A DNA stretch of 64,000 nucleotides from Palaemon carinicauda (lineage: Eukaryota > Arthropoda > Malacostraca > Decapoda > Palaemonidae). Under the pieces are notes generated by a model. That model searched no databases and was not told where the DNA came from. It was given only the letters and a program-made list of their open reading frames with translations. The translations under genes were made by a program, and so were the position numbers. The stretch lies in assembly GCF_036898095.1 (NCBI RefSeq), contig NC_090766.1, forward strand, positions 38,385,471 to 38,449,470, written 5' to 3'. This document shows positions 18,854 to 32,935 of the stretch, piece after piece (the first letter of the stretch is position 1; each line of letters begins with the position of its first letter).

Positions 18854-21800
18854 ACTTTCACTTAGTGGCATAGGCTTGAGTTCTTGCCCAACCAGGAGCT
18901 ACTAGGGACTGTTGCCCAGCTAGGAGCTACTAGGGCCGGTTTCACTTAGTGGCATAGGTACAAGTCCTTGCCCAAACAGGAGTTACTAGGGCCAGTTTCA
19001 CTTAGTGGCATAGGTTAGAGTCCTTGCCCAACTAGCTACTAGGGTCTGTTTTACTTAGTGGCATGGGTTCGAGTCCTTGCCCAACCAGAAGCTACTGGGG
19101 ACCGTTTTACTTAGTGGCATGGGTTCGAGTCCTTGCCCAACCAGGAGCTACTAGGGACTGTTTTACTTAGTGGCATAGGTTCGAGTCCTTGCCCAACCAG
19201 CAGCTACTAGGGCCACTTTCACATAGTGGCGTAGGTTCGAGTCCTTGCCCAACCAGGATCTACTAGGGCTAGTTTCACTTAGTGGCATAGGTTCGAGTCC
19301 TTGCCCAACCAGAAGCTACTAGGGCCAATTTCACTTAGTGGTAGAGAATCGAGTCCTTGCCCAACTAGGAGCTACTAGAGCCAGTTTCACTTAGTGCCTT
19401 AGGATCGAGTCCTTACCCAACCAGGAGCTACTAGGGACAGTTTCACTTATTGGCATAGGTTCGAGTCCTTGCCCAACCAGAAGCTACTAGGGTCAGTTTC
19501 ACTTAGTGGTAGAGAATCGAGTCCTTGCCCAACCAGGAGCTACTAGAGCCAGTTTCACTTAGTGACTTAGGATCGAGTCCTTACCCAACCAGGAGCTACT
19601 AGGGACAGTTTCACTTAGTGACTTAGGATCGAGTCCTTACCCAACCAGGAGCTACTAGCGTCAGTTTCACTTAGCGGCATAGGCTCGAGTCCTTGCCTTA
19701 CCCAGGAGCTACTAGGGCCAGTTTCACTTAGTGGCATAGGTTCGAGTCCTTGTCCAACCAGGAGCTACTGGGGACTGTTTCACTTAGTGGCATAGGTTCG
19801 AGTCCTTGCCCAACCAGGAGTTACTAGGGACATTTTCACTTAGTGGCATAAGTTCAAGTCCTTGCCCAACCAGGAGTTACCAGAGCCATTTTCACTTAGT
19901 GGCATAGGTTCGAGTCCGTGCCCAACCAGGAGCTACTAGAGACTGTTTCACTTCGTGGCATAGGTTCAAGTCCTTGCCCAACCAGGAGCTACTAGGGACA
20001 GTTTCACTTAGTGGCATAGGTTCAAGTCCTTGCCCAACCAGGAGCTACTAGGGACAGTTTCACTTCGTGGCATAGGTTCAAGTCCTTGCCCAACCAGGAG
20101 TTACTTGGGCCAGTTTCACTTAGTGGCATAGGTTCGAGTCCTTGCCCAGCCAGGAACTACTAGGGACAGTTTCACTTAGTGGCATAGGTTCGAGTCCTTG
20201 CCCAACCAGGAGTTACTTGGGCCAGTTTCACTTAGTGGCATAGGTTCGAGTCCTTGCCCAACCAGGAACTACTAGAGACTGTTTCACTTAGTGGCATAGG
20301 TTCAAGTCCTTGCCCAACCAGGAGCTACTAGAGACAGTTTCACTTAGTGGCATAGGTTCAAGTCCTTGCCCAACCAGGAGTTACTTGGGCCAGTTTCACT
20401 TAGTGGCATAGGTTCGAGTCCTTGCCCAACCAGGAACTACTAGGGACAGTTTCACTTGGTGGCATAGGTTCGAGTCCTTGCCCAACCAGGAGTTACTTGG
20501 GCCAGTTTCACTTAGTGGCATAGGTTCGAGTCCTTGCCCAGCCAGGAGCTACTAGAGACTGTTGCACTTAGTGGCATAGGTTCAAGTCCTTGCCCAACCA
20601 GGAGCTACTAGAGACAGTTTCACTTAGTGGCATAGGTTCGAGTCCGTGCCCAACCAGGAGCTACCAGGGCCAGTTTCACTTAGTGGCATAGGTTCGAGTC
20701 CGTGCCCAACCAGGAGCTACTAGAGACTGTTTCACTTAGTGGCATAGGTTCGAGTCCGTGCCCAACCAGGAGCTACTAGAGACTGTTTTACTTAGTGGCA
20801 TAGGTTCCAGTCCTTGCCCAACCAGGAGTTACTTGGGCAAGTTTCCCTTGGTGGCGTAGGTTCGAGTCCTTGCCCAACCAGGAGCTACTAGGGCCAGTTT
20901 CGCTTGGTGGCGTAGGTTCGAGGCCTTGCCCAACCAGGAGCTACTAGGGCCAGTTTCGCTTGGTGGCGTAGGGTCGAGTCCTTGCCCAACCAGGAGCTAC
21001 TAGGGCCAGTTTCGCTTGGTGGCGTAGGGTCGAGTCCTTGCCCAACCAGGAGCTACTAGGGCCAGTTTCGCTTGGTGGCGTAGGTTCGAGTCCTTGCCCA
21101 ACCAGGAGCTACTAGGGCCAGTTTCGCTTGGTGGCATAGGTTCGAGTCCTTGCCCATCCAGGAGCTACTAGGGCCAGTTTCACTTAGTGGCATAGGTTCG
21201 AGTCCTTGCCCAACCAGGAGCTAATAAGATACTAGGGCCAGTTTCACTTTGTGGCATAGGTTCGAGTCCTTGCCCAACCAGGAGCTACTAGGACCAGTTT
21301 CACTAGGTTCAAGTCCTTGCCCATCTAGGAGCTACTAGTGCCAGTTCCACTTAGTGGCATAGGTTCGAGTCCTTGCCCAACCAGGAGCTACTAGGGCCAA
21401 TTTCACTTAGTGGCGTAGGTTCGAGTCCTTGCCCAACCAGGAGCTACTAGGGCCAGTTTCACTTTGTGGCGTAGGTTCGAGTCCTTGCCCAACCAGGAGC
21501 TACTAGGGCCAATTTCACTTAGTGGCGTAGGTTCGAGTCCTTGCCCAACCAGGAGCTACTAGGGCCAGTTTCACTTAGTGGCATAGGTTAGAGTCCTTGC
21601 CCAACTAGCTACTAGGGACTGTTTTACTTAGTGGCATGGGTTCGAGTCCTTGCCCAACCAGAAGCTACTGGGGACCGTTTTACTTAGTGGCATGGGTTCG
21701 AGTCCTTGCCCAACCAGAAGCTACTGGGGACTGTTTTACTTAGTGGCATAGGTTCGAGTCCTTGCCCAACCAGCAGCTACTAGGGCCACTTTCACATAGT

Positions 21801-24800
21801 GGCGTAGGTTCGAGTCCTTGCCCAACCAGGATCTACTAGGGCTAGTTTCACTTAGTGGCATAGGTTCGAGTCCTTGCCCAACCAGAAGCTACTAGGGCTA
21901 ATTTCACTTAGTGGTAGAGAATCGAGTCCTTGCCCAACCAGGAGCTACTAGAGCCAGTTTCACTTAGTGACTTAGGATCGAGTCCTTACCCAACCAGGAG
22001 CTACTAGGGACGGTTTCACTTATTGGCATATGTTCGAGTCCTTGCCCAACCAGAAGCTACTAGGGTCAGTTTCACTTAGTGGTAGAGAATCGAGTCCTTG
22101 CCCAACCAGGAGCTACTAGAGCCAGTTTCACTTAGTGACTTAGGATCGGGTCCTTACCCAACCAGGAGTTACTAGGGACAGTTTCACTTAGTGACTTAGG
22201 TTCGAGTCCTTGTCCAACCAGGAGCTACTAGGGACTGTTTCACTTAGTGGCATAGGTTCGAGTCCTTGCCCAACCAGGAGTTACTAGGGACATTTTCACT
22301 TAGTGGCTTAAGTTAAAGTCCTTGCCCAACCAGGAGTTACCAGGGCCATTTTCACTTAGTGGCATAGGTTCGAGTCCGTGCCCAACCAGGAGCTACTAGA
22401 GACTGTTTCACTTCGTGGCATAGGTTCAAGTCCTTGCCCAACCAGGAGCTACTAGGGACAGTTTCACTTAGTGGCGTAGGTTCAAGTCCTTGCCCAACCA
22501 GGAGTTACTTGGGCCAGTTTCACTTAGTGGCATAGGTTCGAGTCCTTGCCCAACCAGGAGCTACTAGAGACTGTTTCACTTAGTGGCATAGGTTCAAGTC
22601 CTTGCCCAACCAGGAGCTACTAGAGACAGTTTCACTTAGTGGCATAGGTTCAAGTTCTTGCCCAACCAGGAGTTACTTGGGCCAGTTTCACTTAGTGGCA
22701 TAGGTTCGAGTCCTTGCCCAACCAGGAACTACTAGGGACAGTTTCACTTAGTGGCATAGGTTCAAGTCCTTCCCCAACCAGGAACTACTAGGGACAGTTT
22801 CACTTAGTGGCATAGGTTCGAGTCCTTGCCCAACCAGGAGTTACTTGGGCCAGTTTCACTTAGTGGCATAGGTTCGAGATCTTGCCCAACCAGGAGCTAC
22901 TAGAGACAGTTTCACTTAGTGGCATAGGTTCAAGACCTTGCCCAACCAGGAGCTACTAGAGACGAGACAGTTTCACTTAGTGGCATAGGTTCAAGTCCTT
23001 GCCCAACCAGGAGTTACTCGGGCCAGTTTCACTTAGTGGCATAGGTTCGAGTCCTTGCCCAACCAGGAACTACTAGGGACAGATTCACTTAGTGGCATAG
23101 GTTCGAGTCCTTGCCCAACCAGGAGTTACTTGGGCCAGTTTCACTTAGTGGCATTGGTTCGAGTCCTTGCCCAACCAGGAGCTACTAGAGACTGTTTCAC
23201 TTAGTGGCATAGGTTCAAGTCCTTGCCCAACCAGGAGCTACTAGAGACAGTTTCACTTAGTGGCATAGGTTCAAGTCCTTGCCCAACCAGGAGTTACTTG
23301 GGCCAGTTTCACTTAGTGGCATAGGTTCGAGTCCTTGCCCAACCAGGAACTACTAGGGACAGTTTCACTTAGTGGCATAGGTTCGAGTCCTTGCCCAACC
23401 AGGAGCTACTAGAGACTGTTTCACTTAGTGGCATAGGTTCAAGTCCTTGCCCAACCAGGAGCTACTAGAGACAGTTTCACTTAGTGGCATAGGTTCGAGT
23501 CCGTGCCCAACCAGGAGCTACCAGGGCCAGTTTCACTTAGTGGCATAGGTTCGAGTCCGTGCCCAACTAGGAGCTACCAGGGCCAGTTTCACTTAGTGGC
23601 ATAGGTTCGAGAACGTGCCCAACCAGGAGCTACTAGAGACTGTTTTACTTAGTGGCATAGGTTCCAGTCCTTGCCCAACTAGGAGTTACTTGGGCCAGTT
23701 TCCCTTGGTGGCGTAGGTTCGAGTCCTTGCCCAACCAGGAGCTACTAGGGCCAGTTTCGCTTGGTGGCGTAGGTTTGAGTCCTTGTCCAACCAGGAGCTA
23801 CTAGGGCCAGTTTCGCTTGGTGGCGTAGGGTCGAGTCCTTGCCCAACCAGGAGCTACTAGGGCCAGTTTCGCTTGGTGGCGTAGGGTCGAGTCCTTGCCC
23901 AACCAGGAGCTACTAGGGCCAGTTTCGCTTGGGGGCGTAGGGTCGAGTCCTTGCCCAACCAGGAGCTACTAGGGCCAGTTTCGCTTGGTGGCATAGGTTC
24001 GAGTCCTTGCCCATCCAGGAGCTACTAGGGCCAGTTCCACTTAGTGGCATAGGTTCAAGTCCTTGCCCAACCAGGAGCTACTAGGGCCAGTTTCACTAGG
24101 TTCAAGTCCTTGCCCATCCAGGAGCTACTAGGGCCAGTTCCACTTAGTGGCATAGGTTCGAGTCCTTGCCCAACCAGGAGCTAATAAGGTACTAGGGCCA
24201 GTTTCACTTTGTGGCGTAGGTTCGAGTCCTTGCCCAACCAGGAGCTTCTAGGGCCAGTTTCACTTAGTGGCGTAGGTTCGAGTCCTTGCCCAACCAGGAG
24301 CTACTAGGGCCAGTTTCACTTAGTGGCATAGGTTCGAGTCCTTGCCCAACCAGGAGCTACTAGGGCCAGTTTCACTTAGTGGCGTAGGTACAAGTCCTTG
24401 CCCAACCAGGAGCTACTAGGGCCAGTTTCACTTAGTGGCGTAGGTTCAAGTCCTTGCCCAACCAGGAGCTACTAAGGCCAGTTTCACTTAGTGGCATAGG
24501 TTCAAGTCCTTGCCCAACCAGGAGCTACTAGGGACTGTTTCACTTAGTGGCAAAGGTTCAAGTCCTAGCCCAACCAGGAGCTACTAGGGACCGTTTCACT
24601 TAGTGGCGTAGGTTCAAGTCCTTGCCCAACCAGCAGCTACTGGGGCCAGTTTCACTTAGTGGCGTAGGTTCAAGTCCTTGCCCAACCAGCAGCTACTAGG
24701 GCCAGTTTCACTTAGTGGCATAGGTTCAAGTCCTTGCCCAACCAGGAGGTACTAGGGCCAGTTTCACTTAGTGGCATAGGTTCAAGTCCTTGCCCAACCA

Positions 24801-26410
24801 GGAGTTACTAGGGCCAGTTTCACTTAGTGGCATAGGTTCAAATCCTTGCCCAACCAGGAGCTACTAGGGCCAGTTTCACTTAGTGGCAAAGGTTCAAGTC
24901 CTTGCCCAACCAGGAGTTACTAGGGCCAGTTTCACTTTGTGGCATAGGTTCAAGTCCTTGCCCAACCAGGAGTTACTAGGGGCAGTTTCACTTTGTGGCA
25001 TAGGTTCAAGTCCTTGCCCAACCAGGAGTTACTTGGGCCATTTTCACTTAGTGGCATAGTTTCGAGTCTTTGCCCAACCAGGAGCTAGTGGGGACAGTTT
25101 CACTTAGTGGCATAGGTTCAAGTCCTTGCCCAACCAGGAGCTACTAGGGACAGTTTCACTTAGTGGCAAAGGTTCAAGTCCTTGCCCAACCAGGAGCTAC
25201 TAGGGACAATTTCACTTAGTGGCATAGGTTCAAGTCCTTACCCAACCAGGAGTTACTAGGGCCAGTTTCACTTAGTGGCATAGGTTCAAGTCCTTGCCCA
25301 ACCAGGAGCTACTAGGGACTGTTTCACTTAGTGGTATAGTTTCGAGTCTTTGCCCAACCAGGAGCTACTAGGGCCAGTTTCACTTAGTGACATAGTTTCG
25401 AGTCTTTGCCCAACCAGGAGCTACTAGGGACTCACTTAGTGGCATAGGTTCAAGTCCTTGCCCAACCAGGAGCTACTAGGGACAGTTTCACTTAGTGGCA
25501 AAGGTTCAAGTCCTTGCCCAACCAGGAGCTACTAGGGACAGTTTCACTTAGTGGTATAGGTTCAAGTCCTTGCCCAATCAGGAGTTACTTGGGCCATTTT
25601 CACTTATTGGTATAGTTTCGAGTCTTTGCCCAACCAGGAGCTATTAGGTACCGTTTCACTTAGTGGCATAGGTTCGAGTCCTTGGCCAGCTAGGAACTAT
25701 TAGGGCCAGTTTTGCTTAGTGGCATAGGTTTGAGTCCTTGCCCAGCTAGGAACTACTAGGACCAGTTTCACTCAGTGGCATAAGTTCGAGTCCTTGTCCA
25801 ACCATGAGCTACTAGGGCCAGTTCCACTTAGTGGCATATTTTAGAGTCCTTGCCCAACCAGGAACTACTAGGGACAGTTTCACTTAGTGGCATAGGTTTG
25901 AGTCCTTGCCCAGCTAGGAACTACTAGTGACTGTTTCACTTAGTGGCATAGGTTTGAGTCCTTGTCCAACCAGGAGTTAGTAGGAACTGTTTCACATAGT
26001 GGCATAGGTTCGAGTCCTTTCCGAGCTAGGAACTTTAGGGACTGTTTCACTTAGGGGCATAGGTTTGAGTCCTTGCCCAACTAGGAGCTACTAGGAACAT
26101 TTTCTCTTAGTGGCATAGTTTCGAGTCCTTGCCCAGCTAAGAAATACTAGGGACTGTTTCACTTAGTGGCATAGGTTTGAGTCCTTGCCCAACCAGGAGT
26201 TACTAGGGACTTTTTCACATAGTGGCATATGCTTGAGTCCTTGCCCAACCAGGAGCTACTTAGTGGCATAGGTTCAAGTCCTTGCCCAACCAGGGTCTGC
26301 TAGGGACTGTTTCGCTTAGTGGCATAGGTTCAAGTCCTTGCCCAACCAGGAGTTACTAGGGACTGTTTTATTTAGTGGCATAGGTTCGAGTTCTTACCCA
26401 ACCAGGAGCA
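18854..26410 (+). repeat. 56-bp satellite with a B box in each unit, about 135 copies
   Basis: The unit is GGAGCTACTAGGGCCAGTTT, then CACTTAGTGGCATAGG, then TTCGAGTCCTTGCCCAACCA. The period is 56 bp, so it cannot be a coding repeat in a single frame. Nearly all units contain GGTTCGAGTCC or GGTTCAAGTCC, which fit the RNA polymerase III B-box core GWTCRANNC. The 5' half of an A box (TGGCATAG) sits directly before it, too close for a normal tRNA promoter. Some early units read AGTGGTAGAGAATCGAGTCC, resembling a tRNA D-arm fused to a T-arm. Blocks recur at 2573 bp (for example 19011 and 21584), showing a higher-order repeat. Unit variants form subfamilies, including one with TTTCGCTTGGTGGCG at 20890-21140 and 23750-23990. 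Edge units are the most diverged. Confidence 0.95.
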
Positions 26411-27190
<780 letters not shown>

Positions 27191-28217
27191 CTCAGCATGA
27201 TCCCATCCACCTATAACACGTAACATTGGTCACTGCCATACATTCATATGCAAAGTAAGATTATATGTAGGCTAAGGTCTAGATTTTGTAAGCACTTAAG
27301 CCTATATTTTATTGGCAATGTTTCAATAAATATAATCAAATCCTTCAAGATTTTCATAACTGGCACCCAGTGAAAGGAAAAATGTCGTGAGGGTGAAATT
27401 TATATATATATTTTTTTTAATATGTAGAATTTTTAACCATAGAACTTTTTTGCATAAAGGTTTTTATACTTTAACGATCGTGTGTTGAATATATTGGTTA
27501 TGATCATTTTAATGATATAAATAAAACAATATAAACTAATGAATTAGGCATATAAATTTACTTCGTCATGTCTACGTGACTATGAATTTAAGTTTCTTAT
27601 AACAATCTTACCTTTTTTAATCATCAAATTGGTGTTAGACGAACGGACTCCTGTAGCAAGGGCTTGACATGGAACCAAAAAACCTTTCCTTTTCCTGCCT
27701 GTCTTTTCTTTTCTCAGACTGATTCTACTAATATCTAATATCGCTCGAGGGTCTGCCCTTCCCTTTTATTCTTCTGCACTTCTCTTTCTCCCTTTTTCTT
27801 TATTCTTTCCCATCCCGGGTACCTGCCTTCGGGCTATAAACTGGATTGTATCCAGGGGTACTTATCCTTTCCCCCATATTCCCAACTTCCCTATCCTCAT
27901 CCTTATCCTTACATTTCATATAAAAAATTTAGAACAAACGATGAAAAATGAGGAGCGGTAGCCAAACAGTTTAGAATAGACCAATGCATTTTTACCACCT
28001 TGTGAATACCATATCATTAAGGAATATAATTTTCGGATAACAGAGTTACTCTAATCTTCCATGAGAATTATACAGTACACGAAGAAGAGCTACCGATCTA
28101 TGCAATGAGTAGAGTGCAAATCTGCTTATACATTCTGTGTAGGCTACCAGAACTCTTCCCCACTACTCTGACCTGATATCGTATAAATGATACGGATCGT
28201 AACGACTTTTAATGGTC
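27191..28217. other. Unassigned intergenic sequence
   Basis: Contains a pyrimidine-rich patch with CGGGTACCTGCCTTCGGGC at about 27816, which looks like part of a dispersed repeat, but nothing I can name. No gene seen. Confidence 0.5.
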
Positions 28218-28282
28218 AGTAAAACGAGCTCTCTCTTCCTCTCTCTCTCTCTCACTCTCTCTCTCTCTCTCTCCTCTCTCTC

Positions 28283-28315
<33 letters not shown>

Positions 28316-28459
28316 ACTCTCTCTCTCCCGGTCGATGCCTGAAAACTTTAAATCAATCTCTCTCTCTCTCTCTCTCTCTCACTCTCTCTCTCTCTCTCTC
28401 CTCTCTCTCCTCTCTCTCTCTCTCTCTCCTCCTCCCGGATGCCTGAAAACTTTAATCAA

Positions 28460-28533
<74 letters not shown>

Positions 28534-28554
28534 CTCTCTGATGCCTGAAAACTT

Positions 28555-28640
<86 letters not shown>
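28218..28640. repeat. (CT)n-rich minisatellite, about 102-bp unit
   Basis: Three CT-rich blocks are separated by the phrase GATGCCTGAAAACTTTAA (about 28335, 28438 and 28540), giving a period near 102 bp. The last block runs on as a pure (CT)n to about 28636. Confidence 0.9.
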
Positions 28641-28645
<5 letters not shown>

Positions 28646-29574
28646 GACGTTAGAACATAGAAATCATAAGTTAGATTAAAGTTTATGAACACTCGCGAGG
28701 TGATAAAAAAAAGTTTCCATTAATTTAATTATTTTAATATAAAATTCAACGACGACTCGCCCAGATTAAAAAAAAAAAAAAACCAAGTCTCCTCCTGTCT
28801 AGCAAACAGGAGTGATGTAAGATAGGAGCAACTGTCCACTGGCAGGAAAGCTACCCACGCTAGACGCTAGATCTAACTTTATTTGTTTCATCAGTGATGA
28901 ATAAACATCCATTTGATAACTAATGATACTAATATCTTTTTTTAGCTTTTTAGTAAACTGTATCTTATTTATTATATGACATACTATTGGGAAATTACAT
29001 AAAAATATTTTCCCCATATATGAGCATATTCTTGGGAACAGTAGTTTGAATCAGCTGACTACATTTACAATTCCTCAACCTGGCATGCATTGAAAAACGT
29101 TTATTTCACCAATAGACTTTATCATGAAGGTATGCTAATATATACTGTAAAAAAATTGATTTCTTATCTTTATTATTATTTTATTCCATAATGTGAATCT
29201 TTTCATGTATGAGTGGTTTATCGCATTGAGAATCAGATTGATTTTTAGAATGTGTAGAGTAAGACAACCCCCTACTTTCAGGGGTAAATTTAGGACTGAA
29301 ATATAGTGTTTAGAGGGGAAGTAATTTGCAGTCACTGCAAGATGTTTGTTATTTTCTTTACTCTAACTTAGCATTAGTTATGAAATCTATTTGTTAAAAG
29401 ATTTTATAGTATTTGAATTTGTTACATTATATAGTATTATAAAGTCTTTGCTTTTGTGACATCGTTGGTATCAGATTTAAGTTTAGCGCGTGACGAGCAG
29501 ACATCTCATCTGAAACACTACCTGTCCGTTAAAGTGGTTGCACAGGAATTGCGAGAGAAGTCTGTGGTTTGTTT
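28641..29574. other. Unassigned AT-rich intergenic sequence
   Basis: No conserved frame, RNA gene or repeat family recognised. Confidence 0.6.
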
Positions 29575-29943
29575 TTTATTTGTTTGCAATGTTGTTTAAG
29601 GCTGTGACGTAGTTCAAAAATATTTACAAAGTACGTTTCGTATCTATATCATATGATAGTAATAATATTCACTATTAGAATAATTATAACAATAGTAATA
29701 AGAGTAGTTATGTGGTGTAATTTTTAGTTGTTTGCAATGTTGTGCAAGTCTGTGATTTAGTCCAAATGTATTTATAAAGTACGTTTCGATTTTATTTTCA
29801 TAATTATAGTAATAATGATATTGATATTAATCATTAAAATAATCATAGCAATATTAAGACTTCCGTGGTGTTATTGGTAGTTGTTTGCAATGTTGTGGAA
29901 GGCTGTGATTTAGTAAAAAAAAATATAAAGTACGCTTTTAAAA

Positions 29944-29945
<2 letters not shown>
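29575..29945. repeat. Three diverged copies of a roughly 150-bp repeat
   Basis: The phrase TTTGCAATGTTGT recurs at 29583, 29731 and 29884, each followed by CTGTGA(T/C)-(T/G)TAGT and TAAAGTACG-like text. The last copy is cut short by a (TAA)n array. Confidence 0.8.

Positions 29946-30019
<74 letters not shown>
29946..30019. repeat. (TAA)n microsatellite
   Basis: About 24 uninterrupted trinucleotides. Confidence 0.95.
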
Positions 30020-30021
<2 letters not shown>

Positions 30022-31025
30022 CATCTTTAAATATCCCCAGTATAAGAAATGCTGACTGTCCTATTTGTGCAAATGACCAAACCGATCGTAAATCCGTTCA
30101 CTAGAAGAAGCATCACACTGAAGTATGTGATGTGGCAGAGATCTTAGAAAAATCGAGTTTTCAATGACAATGCCGCATTGAAGTACTTGTAAGACGAACG
30201 CTTATGCAAATTCTATTTTTTCTTTAGATATTCAGGCATTGTTTCCTCAAGGACATATGTTCCTTTTGGAGTTTTAAAGCCATGGAAATGATACAAGTTC
30301 AGGTGATTAATGTCAGAAGACGCAACAGAAAGGTATTTCGTATTGGCTGGATGTTATGTAATCTGAGGAAGAGTATCGTAAGGATAATTCTTGGATATAT
30401 TCTTGATTTTAAAAAGAAATAAAAATCATCGAAATTTCATCCCCTTCGTGGGGCCTATCATATTAACCACTGCTTTTTTTTTGGGGGGGGGGGTTAATTA
30501 GCCTGTAGACACCATAGCCTTATTTTTGTTCCCTTTGCATTAAGCATTCGTATTTTAAACTCTCTTAAATTATATTATCCATATTTCTGAAGCACTGAAC
30601 AAATTTAAAATTCGCATAAAACTAGAAAATATCACTAATAGGCCTACAAATCGAAAGGAACGTGTATCTACAAAAATAGAAAAAAAATTCTCTCTCCATC
30701 ATCGTCATTGCTACAAGTCTGGGTTTACTAGAATCAGTATGTTAGCCAAAGCATCCAAATAAGTAGATGATGTCAGAGAAGGTAGCCTTCGCGTGATTAA
30801 ATTAGAATAATTCAGATTCTAATGCCATCGCCCAGATATGAAGGCCACCATTTACTCCCACGAATTACTAATCAATTTATCAGGGTTTTTTTCACCGTTT
30901 GAGCAGCCGTTTCTAATTATTTCAGATATAAAGTTGAATTAAGTATTTCCTTAGTTTTTTAAAGAGACAAATTGGGATGTCTTCGTCGCCGTTTCAATAA
31001 TAAACATCTAACAGGAATGAGATCC
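30020..31025. other. Unassigned intergenic sequence
   Basis: AT-rich with one poly(G) run near 30483. No gene or element recognised. Confidence 0.6.
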
Positions 31026-31275
31026 TGATGAGGGGTAGATGGAGATGGTTTGTGTATGCTCTTCTCACTCCCCAAGAAAGATGAGTTCACCAGACTTTCA
31101 ACTGGGTTCCACAAGACACTAGAAGAGTTGGAAGACCCAGGCCTACATGGCTGAGGACTATGATGTGCGATTGGAGATGATAAATGGAGTAGTATTGAAT
31201 TAAAAGCTCAAGATAGAGACGACTGGCGAAACCTAACCGAGGCCCTTTGCGTCAATAGGCGTAGGAGGAGATGAC
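31026..31275 (+). mobile_element. LINE 3' end with ORF2 C-terminal remnant
   Basis: Broken translation gives TRRVGRPRPTWLRTMM and then KAQDRDDWRNLTEALC, ending in basic NRRRR. This is the usual C-terminus of non-LTR retrotransposon ORF2 proteins (GRP..W...A.DR..WR). In-frame stops between the pieces show decay. Copies also lie at 26946-27190, 32735-32850 and 33636-33690. Confidence 0.75.
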
Positions 31276-31409
31276 AATGAACAGGGATGGCACTAAAGGA
31301 TAAACTGATCATGGTTAGGCCTACTGCCACCTTCATACTTTAATTGTTGAACAGGTAGATAAACAATGGAAGGGAAATTAAAAAATCATTGTCAGTTTCG
31401 ACCAGATCG

Positions 31410-31411
<2 letters not shown>

Positions 31412-31448
<37 letters not shown>

Positions 31449-31501
31449 GGCCTATTGTTATTATTATTATTATTATTACTATTATTATTATTAGGCCTAT
31501 C

Positions 31502-31544
<43 letters not shown>

Positions 31545-31552
31545 GGCCTATC

Positions 31553-31612
<60 letters not shown>

Positions 31613-31620
31613 GTCGTTGG

Positions 31621-31680
<60 letters not shown>
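31412..31680. repeat. (TTA)n array broken by AGGCCTATCG phrases
   Basis: About 80 TTA units in five blocks, separated by AGGCCTATCG/AGGCCTATTG and one TTGTCGTTGGTG. The repeated spacer shows the block itself was duplicated. Confidence 0.95.
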
Positions 31681-32082
31681 CCGGTACGTAGGCCAAGGCC
31701 TATATACCCTAGCACTGCCCCACACCTGAGAGATAATAACGTCTCTTATCAAAATTATCTTCCTGACTATTTTGTTTACAAGACGATTAACCGAACTCCA
31801 ATCCTGCTTTGTCTGAGTCACCCAGGACCCACTTATAAAGGAGGCGTGTGTGTGTCATATCCTTCAAGTTCAGGAAGTGACGAATTCACTGGGCTTGTCT
31901 CGACACAATTTTCTCATTTCTCCACTTCAGTAACGACGGCCATGAATGGATGGTATCCTACGGTTCCTATCAAAGGACTTCTTGCATCCTACACTCGCGT
32001 TTTTTGTTCTTGTTTTTTTCTGTTTTCCGTTTTTTTAAATCGCGAAGATCTATAATAAAGTTTAAGATTTCTCTGACAAACT
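31681..32082. other. Unassigned intergenic sequence
   Basis: No gene or element recognised; a short open frame here lacks conserved features. Confidence 0.5.
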
Positions 32083-32102
32083 TATCATCATCATCATCAT
32101 CA

Positions 32103-32192
<90 letters not shown>
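32083..32192. repeat. (TCA)n-(TTA)n microsatellite
   Basis: Short TCA run, then about 28 TTA units. Confidence 0.95.
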
Positions 32193-32309
32193 GCCAAGCT
32201 TCAACCATCTTTAGAAATGTTACAAGCTAAATGGCACCAACTGAGAATAAGCAGACCAATTCTGAAAAATAGACGGACCAATAAAGCATAAACCACCTAT
32301 TCAATCATA

Positions 32310-32625
<316 letters not shown>

Positions 32626-32734
32626 AAATAATTCCAATAAATGGACATTAACTTTTCATAAATTTGGTTTTATTCAAATACGTCCATAACCATATTTGTC
32701 TTTTCAAGGCGTTTCTATCTCCAAATATTACTTT

Positions 32735-32850
32735 CTTCATCAGTTCCTCCTACGCCCATTGACGCAATGGACCTCGATTAAATTTCGCCAATCGTCTTTA
32801 TCTTCAGCTTTTAATTCAATACTTCTCCAATCATCAGATCTTAACTTGGC
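32735..32850 (-). mobile_element. LINE 3' end, reverse orientation
   Basis: The stretch CTCCTACGCCCATTGACGCA then CGCCAATCGTCTTTATCTTC is the complement of the end of 31026-31275. Only the last 110 bp are kept. Confidence 0.7.
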
Positions 32851-32935
32851 GCTTCATGGTCATCAGTAAAGATAGAATAATAAAACAATAAAAGAAGAAT
32901 CAATTATATATTTCTTTGAGTAATCATTGAGTTGG

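Noticed and set aside
18854..26410. CRISPR array
   Set aside because: Repeats are contiguous 56-bp units with no unique spacers, in an animal genome without cas genes.
18854..26410. Cluster of tRNA genes
   Set aside because: Only the T-arm/B-box part is present; there is no anticodon arm, acceptor stem or correctly spaced A box.
31340..32197. Poly-Asn, poly-Leu and poly-Ile proteins
   Set aside because: Translations of (TTA)n arrays with no flanking coding evidence.
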